Source of the DNA: Flavobacterium sp. | GTDB taxonomy: Bacteria > Bacteroidota > Bacteroidia > Flavobacteriales > Flavobacteriaceae | Reading direction: 5' to 3' | Assembly: GCA_010365135.1 (NCBI GenBank) | Contig: JAAFGY010000003.1 | Span: 1 to 64,000, forward strand | Length of the DNA stretch: 64,000 nt | The notes under the pieces: generated by a model | Databases searched by the model: none | Seen by the model: only the letters and a program-made list of their open reading frames with translations | What the model was told of the DNA's origin: nothing | Position numbers and translations under genes: made by a program | Shown here: piece after piece, positions 27,773-35,660 of the stretch | Layout of the letters: every line of letters begins with the position of its first letter | Numbering within the stretch: position 1 is the stretch's first letter

Positions 27773-29017
27773 TTATTTAATAAATCCAACTCCTGCGGTT
27801 GTATTAGTCGCTACATCAATCAGGATAAATGCCCCATTTGATTTGTTTTCGCTGTAGGCGTCAAAATATAATGGCTTGCTCAATTTTATTTGAACTTCTC
27901 CAATTTCATTAATTGCCAGTTGAGTAGCTTCATTTGTTCCAGAATAATCAGTAGAAATGGTGTTTTTTACTGCATCAATTTTTGCCAAAACTCTATTCGT
28001 ATTATGCTGAACGATATATTTTGTACCTGCAACCAATTTTTTACTGTCCATCCAGCAAATTGTCGTATTAATTTCTTTTTCAATTCTTGGCAATTCACCT
28101 GATTTTACAATCATATCGCCCCGAGTCACGTTGATGTCATTTTCCAATTCCAAAACTACCGAAGAACCTGCTGTGGCTTCCTCAAATTGTTGGTCGAAAA
28201 AGTGAATTTTCGAGACTTTAGATTCGGTCAATGAAGGAAGCACCGTTACAGCATCGCCCACTTTGATATTGTTCCCGTATAATTTTCCAGCATATCCTCT
28301 AAAATCGTGGTATTCTTCGGTTTTGGGGCGAATCACGGTTTGCACTGGGAAACGAACTTTTCCTTTTTCGAAAACATCTGTAGGCTCTAAAGCTTCTAGG
28401 TGTTGCAAGATAGTTTGTCCAGTGTACCAAGGCATTTTTCCTAATGTTTCTACCACATTATCACCTGTCAAAGCACTCAACGGAATGTAACTTACGACTT
28501 GTTCTTTGAACGTGCTTTTGGCATTCAAGGCTTGAAAATCGGCTTTGATTTTGTTATAAACTTCTTCTGAATAGTCAACCAAATCCATTTTGTTTACGGC
28601 AACAATCACTTCTTTGACACGCAATAAATTATTGATAAAAAAGTGACGATACGTTTGCTCAATAACGCCTTTTCGAGCGTCAATCAAAATGATAGAAACT
28701 TGCGAAGTCGAAGCTCCAGTAACCATATTTCTGGTATATTCTACGTGTCCTGGCGTATCGGCAATGATGTAACTTTTCTTGGCAGTCGAAAAATAAATGT
28801 GTGCTACATCTATCGTAATTCCTTGTTCACGCTCGGCAACTAAACCATCCGTAGCCAATGAAAAATCGAGGTAATCGTATCCTTTTTGCTTGCTGCTTTT
28901 TTCTATTGCTTCAATTTTATCGGTGGTCAATGATTTTGTATCGTACAATAATCTTCCAATTAATGTACTTTTTCCGTCATCTACACTTCCTGCTGTTGCT
29001 ATTTTTAAAACTTCCAT
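27773..29017 (-). CDS. cysN: sulfate adenylyltransferase GTPase subunit
   Basis: GTPase subunit that drives ATP sulfurylase CysD. It is an EF-Tu-like protein of 414 aa with GSVDDGKSTLIGRLL near residue 10, the DTPGH motif near 88 and NKMD near 143, followed by two beta-barrel domains. There is no APS kinase (CysC) extension, in keeping with an APS-reductase-type CysH in the same operon. It lies downstream of cysD with a 94-nt repeat-rich gap. Confidence 0.95.
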   Translation of the reverse strand: MEVLKIATAGSVDDGKSTLIGRLLYDTKSLTTDKIEAIEKSSKQKGYDYLDFSLATDGLVAEREQGITIDVAHIYFSTAKKSYIIADTPGHVEYTRNMVTGASTSQVSIILIDARKGVIEQTYRHFFINNLLRVKEVIVAVNKMDLVDYSEEVYNKIKADFQALNAKSTFKEQVVSYIPLSALTGDNVVETLGKMPWYTGQTILQHLEALEPTDVFEKGKVRFPVQTVIRPKTEEYHDFRGYAGKLYGNNIKVGDAVTVLPSLTESKVSKIHFFDQQFEEATAGSSVVLELENDINVTRGDMIVKSGELPRIEKEINTTICWMDSKKLVAGTKYIVQHNTNRVLAKIDAVKNTISTDYSGTNEATQLAINEIGEVQIKLSKPLYFDAYSENKSNGAFILIDVATNTTAGVGFIK

Positions 29018-29111
29018 TTTATAATTTGTTTAAAGTTTAAGGTTTAAAGTGTTTAACTTCCTTCCTAAATCTTTTAATTTTTAAATCCTTAAATCTTTCA
29101 ATCGATATTTT

Positions 29112-30011
29112 CTAAAAGTACCCTTGTTGTTTTCTTTTTTCCATTGCGGCTTCCGAACGTTTATCATCGATTCTGGCGCCTCTTTCAGAAATTGTTGAAG
29201 TTCTGATTTCGCCCACAACTTGTGCAATTGTCGCAGCATACGAATCAACAGCTGCGGTGCAACTCATATCGCCGACGGTTCTAAAACGAACAACTCTTTC
29301 TTCAATTTCTTCATCTTCTTCTTGGTAAACAAAAGGAGAATGTGACCAAATCATACCGTCTCTTAAGAAAACCTTTCTTTTATGTGAAAAATAAATCGAC
29401 GGAATTTCGATTTGCTCTTGCTCGATATAACTCCAAACATCCAATTCTGTCCAGTTTGAAATTGGGAAAACACGAACGTTTTGACCATTTTCGATTTTTC
29501 CGTTCAGCAAATCGAATAATTCTGGGCGTTGATTTTTTTCGTCCCATTGTCCAAAATCATCACGAACTGAGAAAATACGTTCTTTAGCTCTTGCTTTTTC
29601 TTCGTCACGACGGGCGCCACCGATGCAAGCATCAAATTTGAATTCTTCAATGGCATCCAAAAGTGTAGTCGTTTGCAACATATTTCGACTTGAATAACGT
29701 CCTGTTTCTTCAATTACTTTTCCTTCGTCGATTGAATCTTGCACATTTCTGACAATTAATTCTAATCCTAATTCAGCCACCAATCTATCTCTAAATTCGA
29801 TAGTTTCTGGGAAATTATGTCCCGTGTCAACGTGCAATAATGGAAAAGGAATTTTGGCAGGAAAAAATGCTTTTTGTGCCAAACGCACCAATGTAATCGA
29901 ATCTTTTCCGCCCGAAAAAAGCAAAACTGGTTTGTCAAATTGAGAAATTACTTCTCTAAAAATGTAAATCGCTTCGCTTTCTAAAGCATTTGTTTTTAAT
30001 ATTGAACTCAT
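29112..30011 (-). CDS. cysD: sulfate adenylyltransferase catalytic subunit
   Basis: Forms adenylyl sulfate (APS) from ATP and sulfate. The 299 aa N-type ATP pyrophosphatase carries the PP-loop LLFSGGKDSITLVRLA near residue 32, then GGARRDEEKARAKER near 131 and the C-terminal GDMSCTAAVDSYA. It partners with cysN directly downstream. It is part of the operon that begins with the TauE/SafE transporter. Confidence 0.96.
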   Translation of the reverse strand: MSSILKTNALESEAIYIFREVISQFDKPVLLFSGGKDSITLVRLAQKAFFPAKIPFPLLHVDTGHNFPETIEFRDRLVAELGLELIVRNVQDSIDEGKVIEETGRYSSRNMLQTTTLLDAIEEFKFDACIGGARRDEEKARAKERIFSVRDDFGQWDEKNQRPELFDLLNGKIENGQNVRVFPISNWTELDVWSYIEQEQIEIPSIYFSHKRKVFLRDGMIWSHSPFVYQEEDEEIEERVVRFRTVGDMSCTAAVDSYAATIAQVVGEIRTSTISERGARIDDKRSEAAMEKRKQQGYF

Positions 30012-30123
30012 TATTTTTAGTTTAAAGGTTTAAAAGTTTAAAGTTTAAGGTTATTGTAACCTCCGCTAAAACTCATAAACTATTACTATTGATTTTATTC
30101 TCTTTATTCTGCAATCTGAAATA

Positions 30124-30825
30124 TTATTTCTGGTGCAAACCACATTCTTTATGACTCGATTCCCACCACCATCTTCCCGCTCTAATATCTTCGCCAGCTG
30201 AAATTGCTCTGGTACAAGGCGCGCAACCTATGCTGACAAATCCTTGTTTGTGCAAAGCGTTTTGTGGTACATTATTATCGTCAATGTATTTTTGAACGTC
30301 TTCTAAAGTCCATTTTAGCAGTGGATTGAATTTGATAATGTCAAAATGAGCATCGTATTCAAACAAATCTAAACTATTTCTGTTTTCTGATTGTTCGGCT
30401 CTTAGACCTGTAATCCAAATGGCATTTCCTTTCAAAGCTTTGGTCAAAGGCATTACTTTTCGAATAAAACAACATTCTTTTCTATTCTCGACCGATTCGT
30501 AGAAACTGTTTGGTCCTTTGGTTTCCAATAATTTTTCTATTGCTGAAGCTTCAGGAAAATACACTTTAATCTCTTTTTGGTATTTTTTCAAGGTTTTATG
30601 AAAAACATCATACGTTTCTTGAAATAATCTGCCTGTGTCCAAAGTAAAAATAGTTATTGGCAAATCGTTTGTGGCGATTAAAGCCGTAATTACTTGGTCT
30701 TCCTGTCCGAAAGAAGTAGAAAAAACTACTTTTCCTTCATATTCAGTAGCCAAAAAAGCTAACGTGTGCTCGATGGAAAAATCTTTGGTTTTTTCTAATA
30801 AAGTAGTAACTATTGATAAACTCAT
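30124..30825 (-). CDS. cysH: phosphoadenylyl/adenylyl-sulfate reductase, probably APS type
   Basis: Reduces activated sulfate to sulfite using thioredoxin. The 233 aa PP-loop protein has FSTSFGQEDQVI near 35, the Cys pair KECCFIRK near 116 and the C-terminal GCAPCTRAI and HKECGLH. The CC plus CxxC set is known to bind a 4Fe-4S cluster in APS reductases and is absent from the E. coli PAPS enzyme. That, and the lack of CysC here, suggest APS as substrate. The start overlaps the transporter stop (TAATG). Confidence 0.92.
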   Translation of the reverse strand: MSLSIVTTLLEKTKDFSIEHTLAFLATEYEGKVVFSTSFGQEDQVITALIATNDLPITIFTLDTGRLFQETYDVFHKTLKKYQKEIKVYFPEASAIEKLLETKGPNSFYESVENRKECCFIRKVMPLTKALKGNAIWITGLRAEQSENRNSLDLFEYDAHFDIIKFNPLLKWTLEDVQKYIDDNNVPQNALHKQGFVSIGCAPCTRAISAGEDIRAGRWWWESSHKECGLHQK

Positions 30826-31736
30826 TATAATAATTTTGATAAGGTTCTTAAACTTAAAATAATAATCAAGATTCCAACAGCAATCATCATTGGTTTTCTT
30901 TGAATTTTATTCACCAAAAAAGCAGCAAGAGGAGCAGCTATCACGCCTCCCAAAATCAACCCTATGATTACTTGCCATCCGCTTATTCCTCCGAAAATCA
31001 TAAAGGTAACTCCACTGGCAAAAGATACTGCAAACTCCGCTGCATTTACTGAACCAATGGTATAGCGCGGATTTCTACCACGTCCTAGCAAAGTAGAAGT
31101 CACGATGGGACCCCAACCTCCACCACCAACAGAATCCATAAAACCACCGAAAGAGGCTAAAATATCTAATCTTTTTGTTTTCTTTTTTACGATATTCTTT
31201 ACCAATGCTTTTTTGATAATGATAACAGCCAACACAATCATATAAACTGCTATAAAAGGCTTAATTACATCTCCATCAATTACATCTGAAAGTAGATAAG
31301 CACCCGTAATGGAACCTAAAACTCCCGGAATTAAAAGATGTTTTACCAGTTTTTTATTGATATTTCCAAATTTATGATGAGAAACCGCAGAGGCTCCAGT
31401 TGTAAACATTTCGGCCACGTGAACCCCAGTACTACTAACTGCCGGCGGAATTCCATAAGCCAACAAAAATGAAGTAGAAGTCGCACCATAACCCATTCCT
31501 AAAGTCCCATCGACCAATTGGGCAAAAATACCGATGGCAAAAAACACTAAAAACTCTTTGTTAAATCCACCGACGAAATTACTCCAAGTAAAATCTGCAT
31601 AATGATTGTAGATCAAAACGGTCAATAAAACCACAATCAAAAAAACGGGAACAAAAACCCAAAGCCTCTTAGCAAAAGAGCTATTCTGCATTACTCCTAC
31701 CGAGTCATTAAAATTTTTTACAAATCTCTTAATCAT
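30825..31736 (-). CDS. TauE/SafE-family membrane transporter
   Basis: A 303 aa inner-membrane protein with about eight hydrophobic segments (first VFVPVFLIVVLLTVLIY near 28). Duplicated family motifs are visible: FFAIGIFAQLVDGTLGMGYGA in the first half and SFGGFMDSVGGGGWGPIV in the second. It is the first gene of the cys operon and overlaps cysH by 1 nt, so it likely moves sulfate, sulfite or a related anion. Direction and exact substrate are not visible. Confidence 0.88.
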   Translation of the reverse strand: MIKRFVKNFNDSVGVMQNSSFAKRLWVFVPVFLIVVLLTVLIYNHYADFTWSNFVGGFNKEFLVFFAIGIFAQLVDGTLGMGYGATSTSFLLAYGIPPAVSSTGVHVAEMFTTGASAVSHHKFGNINKKLVKHLLIPGVLGSITGAYLLSDVIDGDVIKPFIAVYMIVLAVIIIKKALVKNIVKKKTKRLDILASFGGFMDSVGGGGWGPIVTSTLLGRGRNPRYTIGSVNAAEFAVSFASGVTFMIFGGISGWQVIIGLILGGVIAAPLAAFLVNKIQRKPMMIAVGILIIILSLRTLSKLL

Positions 31737-31778
31737 TGTTTCGTTTTTGTTGAATCTATAAATCTATTACCCCATCGG

Positions 31779-31826
31779 AATAGTAGATTAAGTTTGCAAA
31801 AATACTATTTATTTTAGAAGTACAAA
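31779..31826 (-). promoter_or_regulatory. cys operon promoter with overlapping inverted-repeat operator
   Basis: On the minus strand TTTG (31823-31826), 18 nt, then TATTTTTG (31797-31804) is a full flavobacterial promoter about 65 nt upstream of the TauE/SafE gene. A perfect inverted repeat AATAGTA (31779-31785) / TACTATT (31803-31809) overlaps the -7 element and the expected start site, an ideal repressor position. The adjacent Rrf2 gene is the obvious candidate regulator; that link is inference. Confidence 0.6.
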
Positions 31827-31933
31827 ATTTATTCCTACTGAATTCCAAGATTTTTATTTTTTTTAATCCCAAAGATATTTTAGTATGTCATTTCTCCTAC
31901 TAAGAAATGGAATATATTTGGGAAAATTTGCGC

Positions 31934-32344
31934 CTAAAATGAGATATCTGCCAAAGAATTATTTTCCAATATCATCAAAGTATTATCCCGAACTTCGGTC
32001 ATCAATTTATGCACGGAACATTTGGCTTCATCGACACAATCGTCGCATTTTTCGTAGAAATTATGACTCACGCAAGGCAATAAAGCTATTGGTCCTTCGA
32101 GAATGCGATAGACTTTGGCCATATTGATGTCCTTTGGGTCTTTTATTAAATAGTAACCGCCACCTTTTCCTTTTTTGGCACCCAAAAAACCGGAATGGCG
32201 CAAAAGCAACAGAATGCTTTCCAGAAATTTTATCGAAATATGTTCTGCTTTTGCAATATCAGCAATAGCAACTGGTGTTTGATCTTCTTGGCGAGCCAAA
32301 AAGGTCAACGCTTTGATTCCGTATTTTGTTTTTTTTGAGAGCAT
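31934..32344 (-). CDS. Rrf2-family transcriptional regulator
   Basis: A 136 aa winged-helix regulator (MLSKKTKYGIKALTFLARQ). The recognition helix lies around HISIKFLESILLLLRHSGFLGAKKGKGGGYYL. A Cys-rich segment follows (PCVSHNFYEKCDDCVDEAKC, about 98-117), where IscR-type members bind a Fe-S cluster. It is encoded directly upstream of, and in line with, the cys operon. It may be a CymR- or IscR-like controller of sulfur genes; the four Cys suggest redox or Fe-S sensing. Confidence 0.9.
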   Translation of the reverse strand: MLSKKTKYGIKALTFLARQEDQTPVAIADIAKAEHISIKFLESILLLLRHSGFLGAKKGKGGGYYLIKDPKDINMAKVYRILEGPIALLPCVSHNFYEKCDDCVDEAKCSVHKLMTEVRDNTLMILENNSLADISF

Positions 32345-32728
32345 TTTTTTTAATTACGAATTAGAAATTACGAATTACGAATAGTGGTTGATATAAATTT
32401 AATGGTATAGATTTCACTCCATAATGTCCGGACTTTTTTCTCTTCAAATCATTTTATTTCATTTGGCTTTTCCATTGTTTTATAGTGTTAATTCCGAAAG
32501 TTTTCTTTATAATTGGCAAGTCTAGGTTTTGATTTTCTATTTTGCTTAATTAACTCTCTTTTCAAATCCCCAACTGTTTTTCATAAGAATGTAAGATAAA
32601 AACCAAATTTACAACATTCAAAAATCAAAAACTAAATTATATTTTGATGAATTAACAATACTATTTTAACCACAAAACCCACGGTTGAAACCGTGGGCAA
32701 TTATATAGGAATTAATAATAATAAATTT
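32345..32728. other. intergenic region without a recognisable gene
   Basis: This 384-nt gap holds an AATTACGAA word repeat next to the Rrf2 start and a 20-nt palindrome near the metZ end. I find no convincing ORF on either strand and no clear two-box promoter. Confidence 0.5.
32678..32697. repeat. palindromic repeat, family B (CCCACGGTT...AACCGTGGG)
   Basis: CCCACGGTTGAAACCGTGGG, 9-bp arms around a 2-nt centre, starting 32 nt beyond the metZ stop. A perfect relative lies at 42983-43002, also just past the stop of a minus-strand gene. Confidence 0.75.
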
Positions 32729-33901
32729 TCACGCCAAAGCCTGCTCCAAATCAGCAATTACATCTTTCACGGTTTCCAATCCTACCGAAACACGTACCAA
32801 ACCATCGGTAATACTTACTGCCAAACGCTCTTCGACAGACAATTTACTGTGTGTTGTTGAGGCTGGATGTGTTACAATAGTTCTCGTATCGCCTAAATTG
32901 GGCGACAACGAGCACATTTTTATTTTATCCAAAAAGGCTCTTCCTGCTTCAATTCCGCCTTTGATTTCGAAAGCTACAATATTACCGCCTAATTTCATTT
33001 GTTTTTGAGCGATTTCGTACTGAGGATGCGATTTCAAGAACGGATATTTTACTTTATTTACTTTCGGATGCTGCTCTAAAAACTCGGCTACTTTCAAAGC
33101 GTTTTCACAATGTCTATCTAATCGAATCGCTAAAGTTTCTAAACTTTTAGACAATACCCAAGCATTAAACGGAGATAAAGCAGGCCCTGTCAATCGAGAA
33201 AATAGATAGATTTTTTGCATCAATTCAGCATTACCAACAGTGATTCCGCCCAAAACACGTCCTTGACCGTCGATTAGTTTGGTCGCCGAATGGATGACCA
33301 AATCAGCTCCCCATTTTATAGGTTGCTGCAAATAAGGCGTTGCGAAACAATTGTCGATGATTAAAATTAGATTGTGCTTTTTGGCAATAGTACCAAGCAA
33401 TTCCAAATCGATAATATCGACCGCTGGATTTGTAGGTGATTCAGCAAAAATAATTTTAGTAGTTGGTTTGATAAAACTTTCAATAGTATCAGGTTTGTCA
33501 ATATCAAAATACGAAGTTTCTATTCCCCATTTCGGAAAATAGTTGATAAACAAAGAATGTGTTGCGCCAAAAACACTGCCCGCCGAAACAATATGATCGC
33601 CAGAATTCAACAAAGCGGCTAATGTAGAAAAGACTGCTGCCATACCAGAAGCAAAAGCAAAACCTGCCGCTGCGCCTTCCATTTTACACACTTTATCCAC
33701 AAACTCGTTGGTATTCGGATTGCTATAGCGGCTATAAATATTTCTATCTTTCTCATCAGCAAAGGAAGCACGCATATCTTCGGCATCTTCGAATACAAAA
33801 CTAGAAGTCAAATACAAAGGCACGGAATGTTCTAAATATTGGGTGCGCTCTAATTGGGTGCGTATGGCTTGGGTTTCAAACCCGAATTCTTCTTCGTTCA
33901 T
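32729..33901 (-). CDS. metZ: PLP-dependent homoserine sulfhydrylase / trans-sulfuration enzyme (MetZ-like)
   Basis: Cys/Met-metabolism PLP enzyme of 390 aa from the ATG at 33901; the extra 15 residues of the longer ORF are spacer repeat. PLP-lysine in HSATKLIDGQGRVLGG near 205, RYSNPNTNEFVDKV near 60, C-terminal THPASTTHSKLS. It probably makes homocysteine from O-acylhomoserine and sulfide; since the partner enzyme here is MetX-like, O-acetylhomoserine is the likely substrate. A cystathionine synthase or lyase activity cannot be excluded. It lies downstream of the OsmC gene. Confidence 0.85.
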   Translation of the reverse strand: MNEEEFGFETQAIRTQLERTQYLEHSVPLYLTSSFVFEDAEDMRASFADEKDRNIYSRYSNPNTNEFVDKVCKMEGAAAGFAFASGMAAVFSTLAALLNSGDHIVSAGSVFGATHSLFINYFPKWGIETSYFDIDKPDTIESFIKPTTKIIFAESPTNPAVDIIDLELLGTIAKKHNLILIIDNCFATPYLQQPIKWGADLVIHSATKLIDGQGRVLGGITVGNAELMQKIYLFSRLTGPALSPFNAWVLSKSLETLAIRLDRHCENALKVAEFLEQHPKVNKVKYPFLKSHPQYEIAQKQMKLGGNIVAFEIKGGIEAGRAFLDKIKMCSLSPNLGDTRTIVTHPASTTHSKLSVEERLAVSITDGLVRVSVGLETVKDVIADLEQALA

Positions 33902-33960
33902 AATTTTTAGCTTTTGGCAATTAGCTTTTAGCTTTTGGCTAATCACTAATAGTTTTAAAT

Positions 33961-34395
33961 TTATATTTTGGCTAACTCTACCCCATTCAAAACTACTTTA
34001 TAATGTATCGTTGCTGTTGGTTCAACTGTTTTGGCCACCGAGCAATATTTTTCGAATGATAATTGGGCCGCTTTTAAAGCTTTATCTTCTTTGATGTTTC
34101 CTTCCAAATAAAAAACAACATAAATATTTTTGAATGGCTTTGCATCGCCAACTTGTTCCCGCTCCCCTTCTACCTCAGCTTTAAAAGAGGTGATTTCCTG
34201 ACGCTGTTTTTTCAAAATCGAAATCATATCAATTCCACTGCATCCTGCCACTCCCATCAAAATTAATTCCATTGGACTTGGCCCCATATCATTACCCCCA
34301 AAATCAGGACGTGCATCAACATTTACAATGTGTCCACGTTCGTTTTTTAATTCGAAGTGGAAGTTTTCGTTTACTCTATTTAATGTAACTTTCAT
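33961..34395 (-). CDS. OsmC family protein
   Basis: A 144 aa OsmC/Ohr-fold protein, a family of thiol-dependent peroxide-detoxifying or redox proteins. It shows GPSPMELILMGVAGCSGIDMISILKK (about 56-81), carrying one of the two typical Cys, and the second Cys in FEKYCSVAKTVEPTA near 115. Both redox Cys are present. It is encoded 59 nt upstream of metZ, which fits a link to sulfur metabolism. Confidence 0.9.
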   Translation of the reverse strand: MKVTLNRVNENFHFELKNERGHIVNVDARPDFGGNDMGPSPMELILMGVAGCSGIDMISILKKQRQEITSFKAEVEGEREQVGDAKPFKNIYVVFYLEGNIKEDKALKAAQLSFEKYCSVAKTVEPTATIHYKVVLNGVELAKI

Positions 34396-34444
34396 TGTTT
34401 TATTGTTTGGTGTAATGCAGATGAAAAAGATTTCAAATGCGAAT

Positions 34445-35581
34445 TCAATTCATATCCTTATCTTCTGACATAATAGTTACCCATCTTTTACTTGTTGAAG
34501 AATATTTATAAACACTTTCTCTTTCTCTACAACAACCAATAATAATATTAGTTTTAATTGTTTTACTAATATTATTTACTTCATACGGAAGGTACCTAAC
34601 TTCATTTGTTAAAAAACTATCTAGTTCATAACCATTCCCTCTTTTAATATAAAATCCATAAAGGGGTCCGCTATTATTTCCACTTTGTATTTTTATTGCA
34701 AAATCTTCGTTATTATCAAAATTAAAATCTCCAACAATAAAATCCCCTTCATCCAGATCATAAGGTTTTTTATCAACATTATGTCCTGTTATAAAAGAAC
34801 GGACTAAATTGCAATTAGTAAATGTGGAATCAAAATAATCATTACTCACACCATCAATATCAATTAAAGATATATCTTTTTCCAAAATTTCTTTCGTTGT
34901 TTTATTTCTAATTTGAACAATTATTTTATCAATTTTTTGATTAACATCTTTTTTTAAAAATATTGTGTAATCATATTCATATGAGAGATCTTTATGATCA
35001 CAATATTCAACACCATTTTTTACATCCTTATAATAATCTATAAAATCATTTTTATTTGACAAATAATCCTCCTCCCTAATTTTATCTCCAATATCATTGT
35101 TTTCAGAAGGGACTTCATTAGCAATAACATCTTGCGCAGGGTCAAAAAGCTTTTTCCCTTCGTTATAAACAACTGTATCTTTCTTAATTTCTAAAAGTTC
35201 TTTATTTGTCTCATTTTTTTTCTGAAATATATAAATCGTAGAAAAAATACTAATTATAATTATAAAAAAAATAGAAAAACCACTAAAACTACTTTTAGAT
35301 TTTTGTTTATTCTTTTCTATTTTTTCTTTTACCTTTTTATCAACAACTTGGTAATTAAATTCCTCTTTTTTTACTTCAACCTTTTTCTCTTCATATCCAA
35401 TTGAGAAAAAATAAGCTATGAACATTGTAATAAACTGAAGTACAGCCAACTTAAAAGTAAAAACTTCAATAATTGTAAATAAACATATAATTATAGTCAC
35501 AACATTCCTGGCCTTTTTTCCAAAAGCACCAGCTGCTAATATTAATATTACTATAACGATTTGATAAATGAGAACTTCCAT
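34445..35581 (-). CDS. membrane-anchored hypothetical protein, possible XAC2610-like C-terminal domain
   Basis: A 378 aa protein, not confidently recognised. Two or three hydrophobic segments fill the first 60 residues. A Lys/Glu-rich stretch (about 65-95) and another transmembrane segment (IFFIIIISIFSTIYIF, about 105-120) come next, then a soluble domain. The soluble part contains VGDFNFDNNEDFAIKI and LYGFYIKRGNGYELD, which resemble XAC2610/FG-GAP-like beta repeats. The gene looks more AT-rich than its neighbours and sits inside a methionine cluster, so it may be a later insertion. Confidence 0.65.
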   Translation of the reverse strand: MEVLIYQIVIVILILAAGAFGKKARNVVTIIICLFTIIEVFTFKLAVLQFITMFIAYFFSIGYEEKKVEVKKEEFNYQVVDKKVKEKIEKNKQKSKSSFSGFSIFFIIIISIFSTIYIFQKKNETNKELLEIKKDTVVYNEGKKLFDPAQDVIANEVPSENNDIGDKIREEDYLSNKNDFIDYYKDVKNGVEYCDHKDLSYEYDYTIFLKKDVNQKIDKIIVQIRNKTTKEILEKDISLIDIDGVSNDYFDSTFTNCNLVRSFITGHNVDKKPYDLDEGDFIVGDFNFDNNEDFAIKIQSGNNSGPLYGFYIKRGNGYELDSFLTNEVRYLPYEVNNISKTIKTNIIIGCCRERESVYKYSSTSKRWVTIMSEDKDMN

Positions 35582-35660
35582 CTTTTAGTGTGAAATTAAT
35601 ATTGAACAATCCTATTTTTCTTTTTAAATCTAAAATCGTTAACCTGCAATCTTAAATCCT

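Noticed and set aside
31885-32127. 80 aa plus-strand ORF near the cys promoter
   Set aside because: Antisense to the Rrf2 gene; no sensible protein features.
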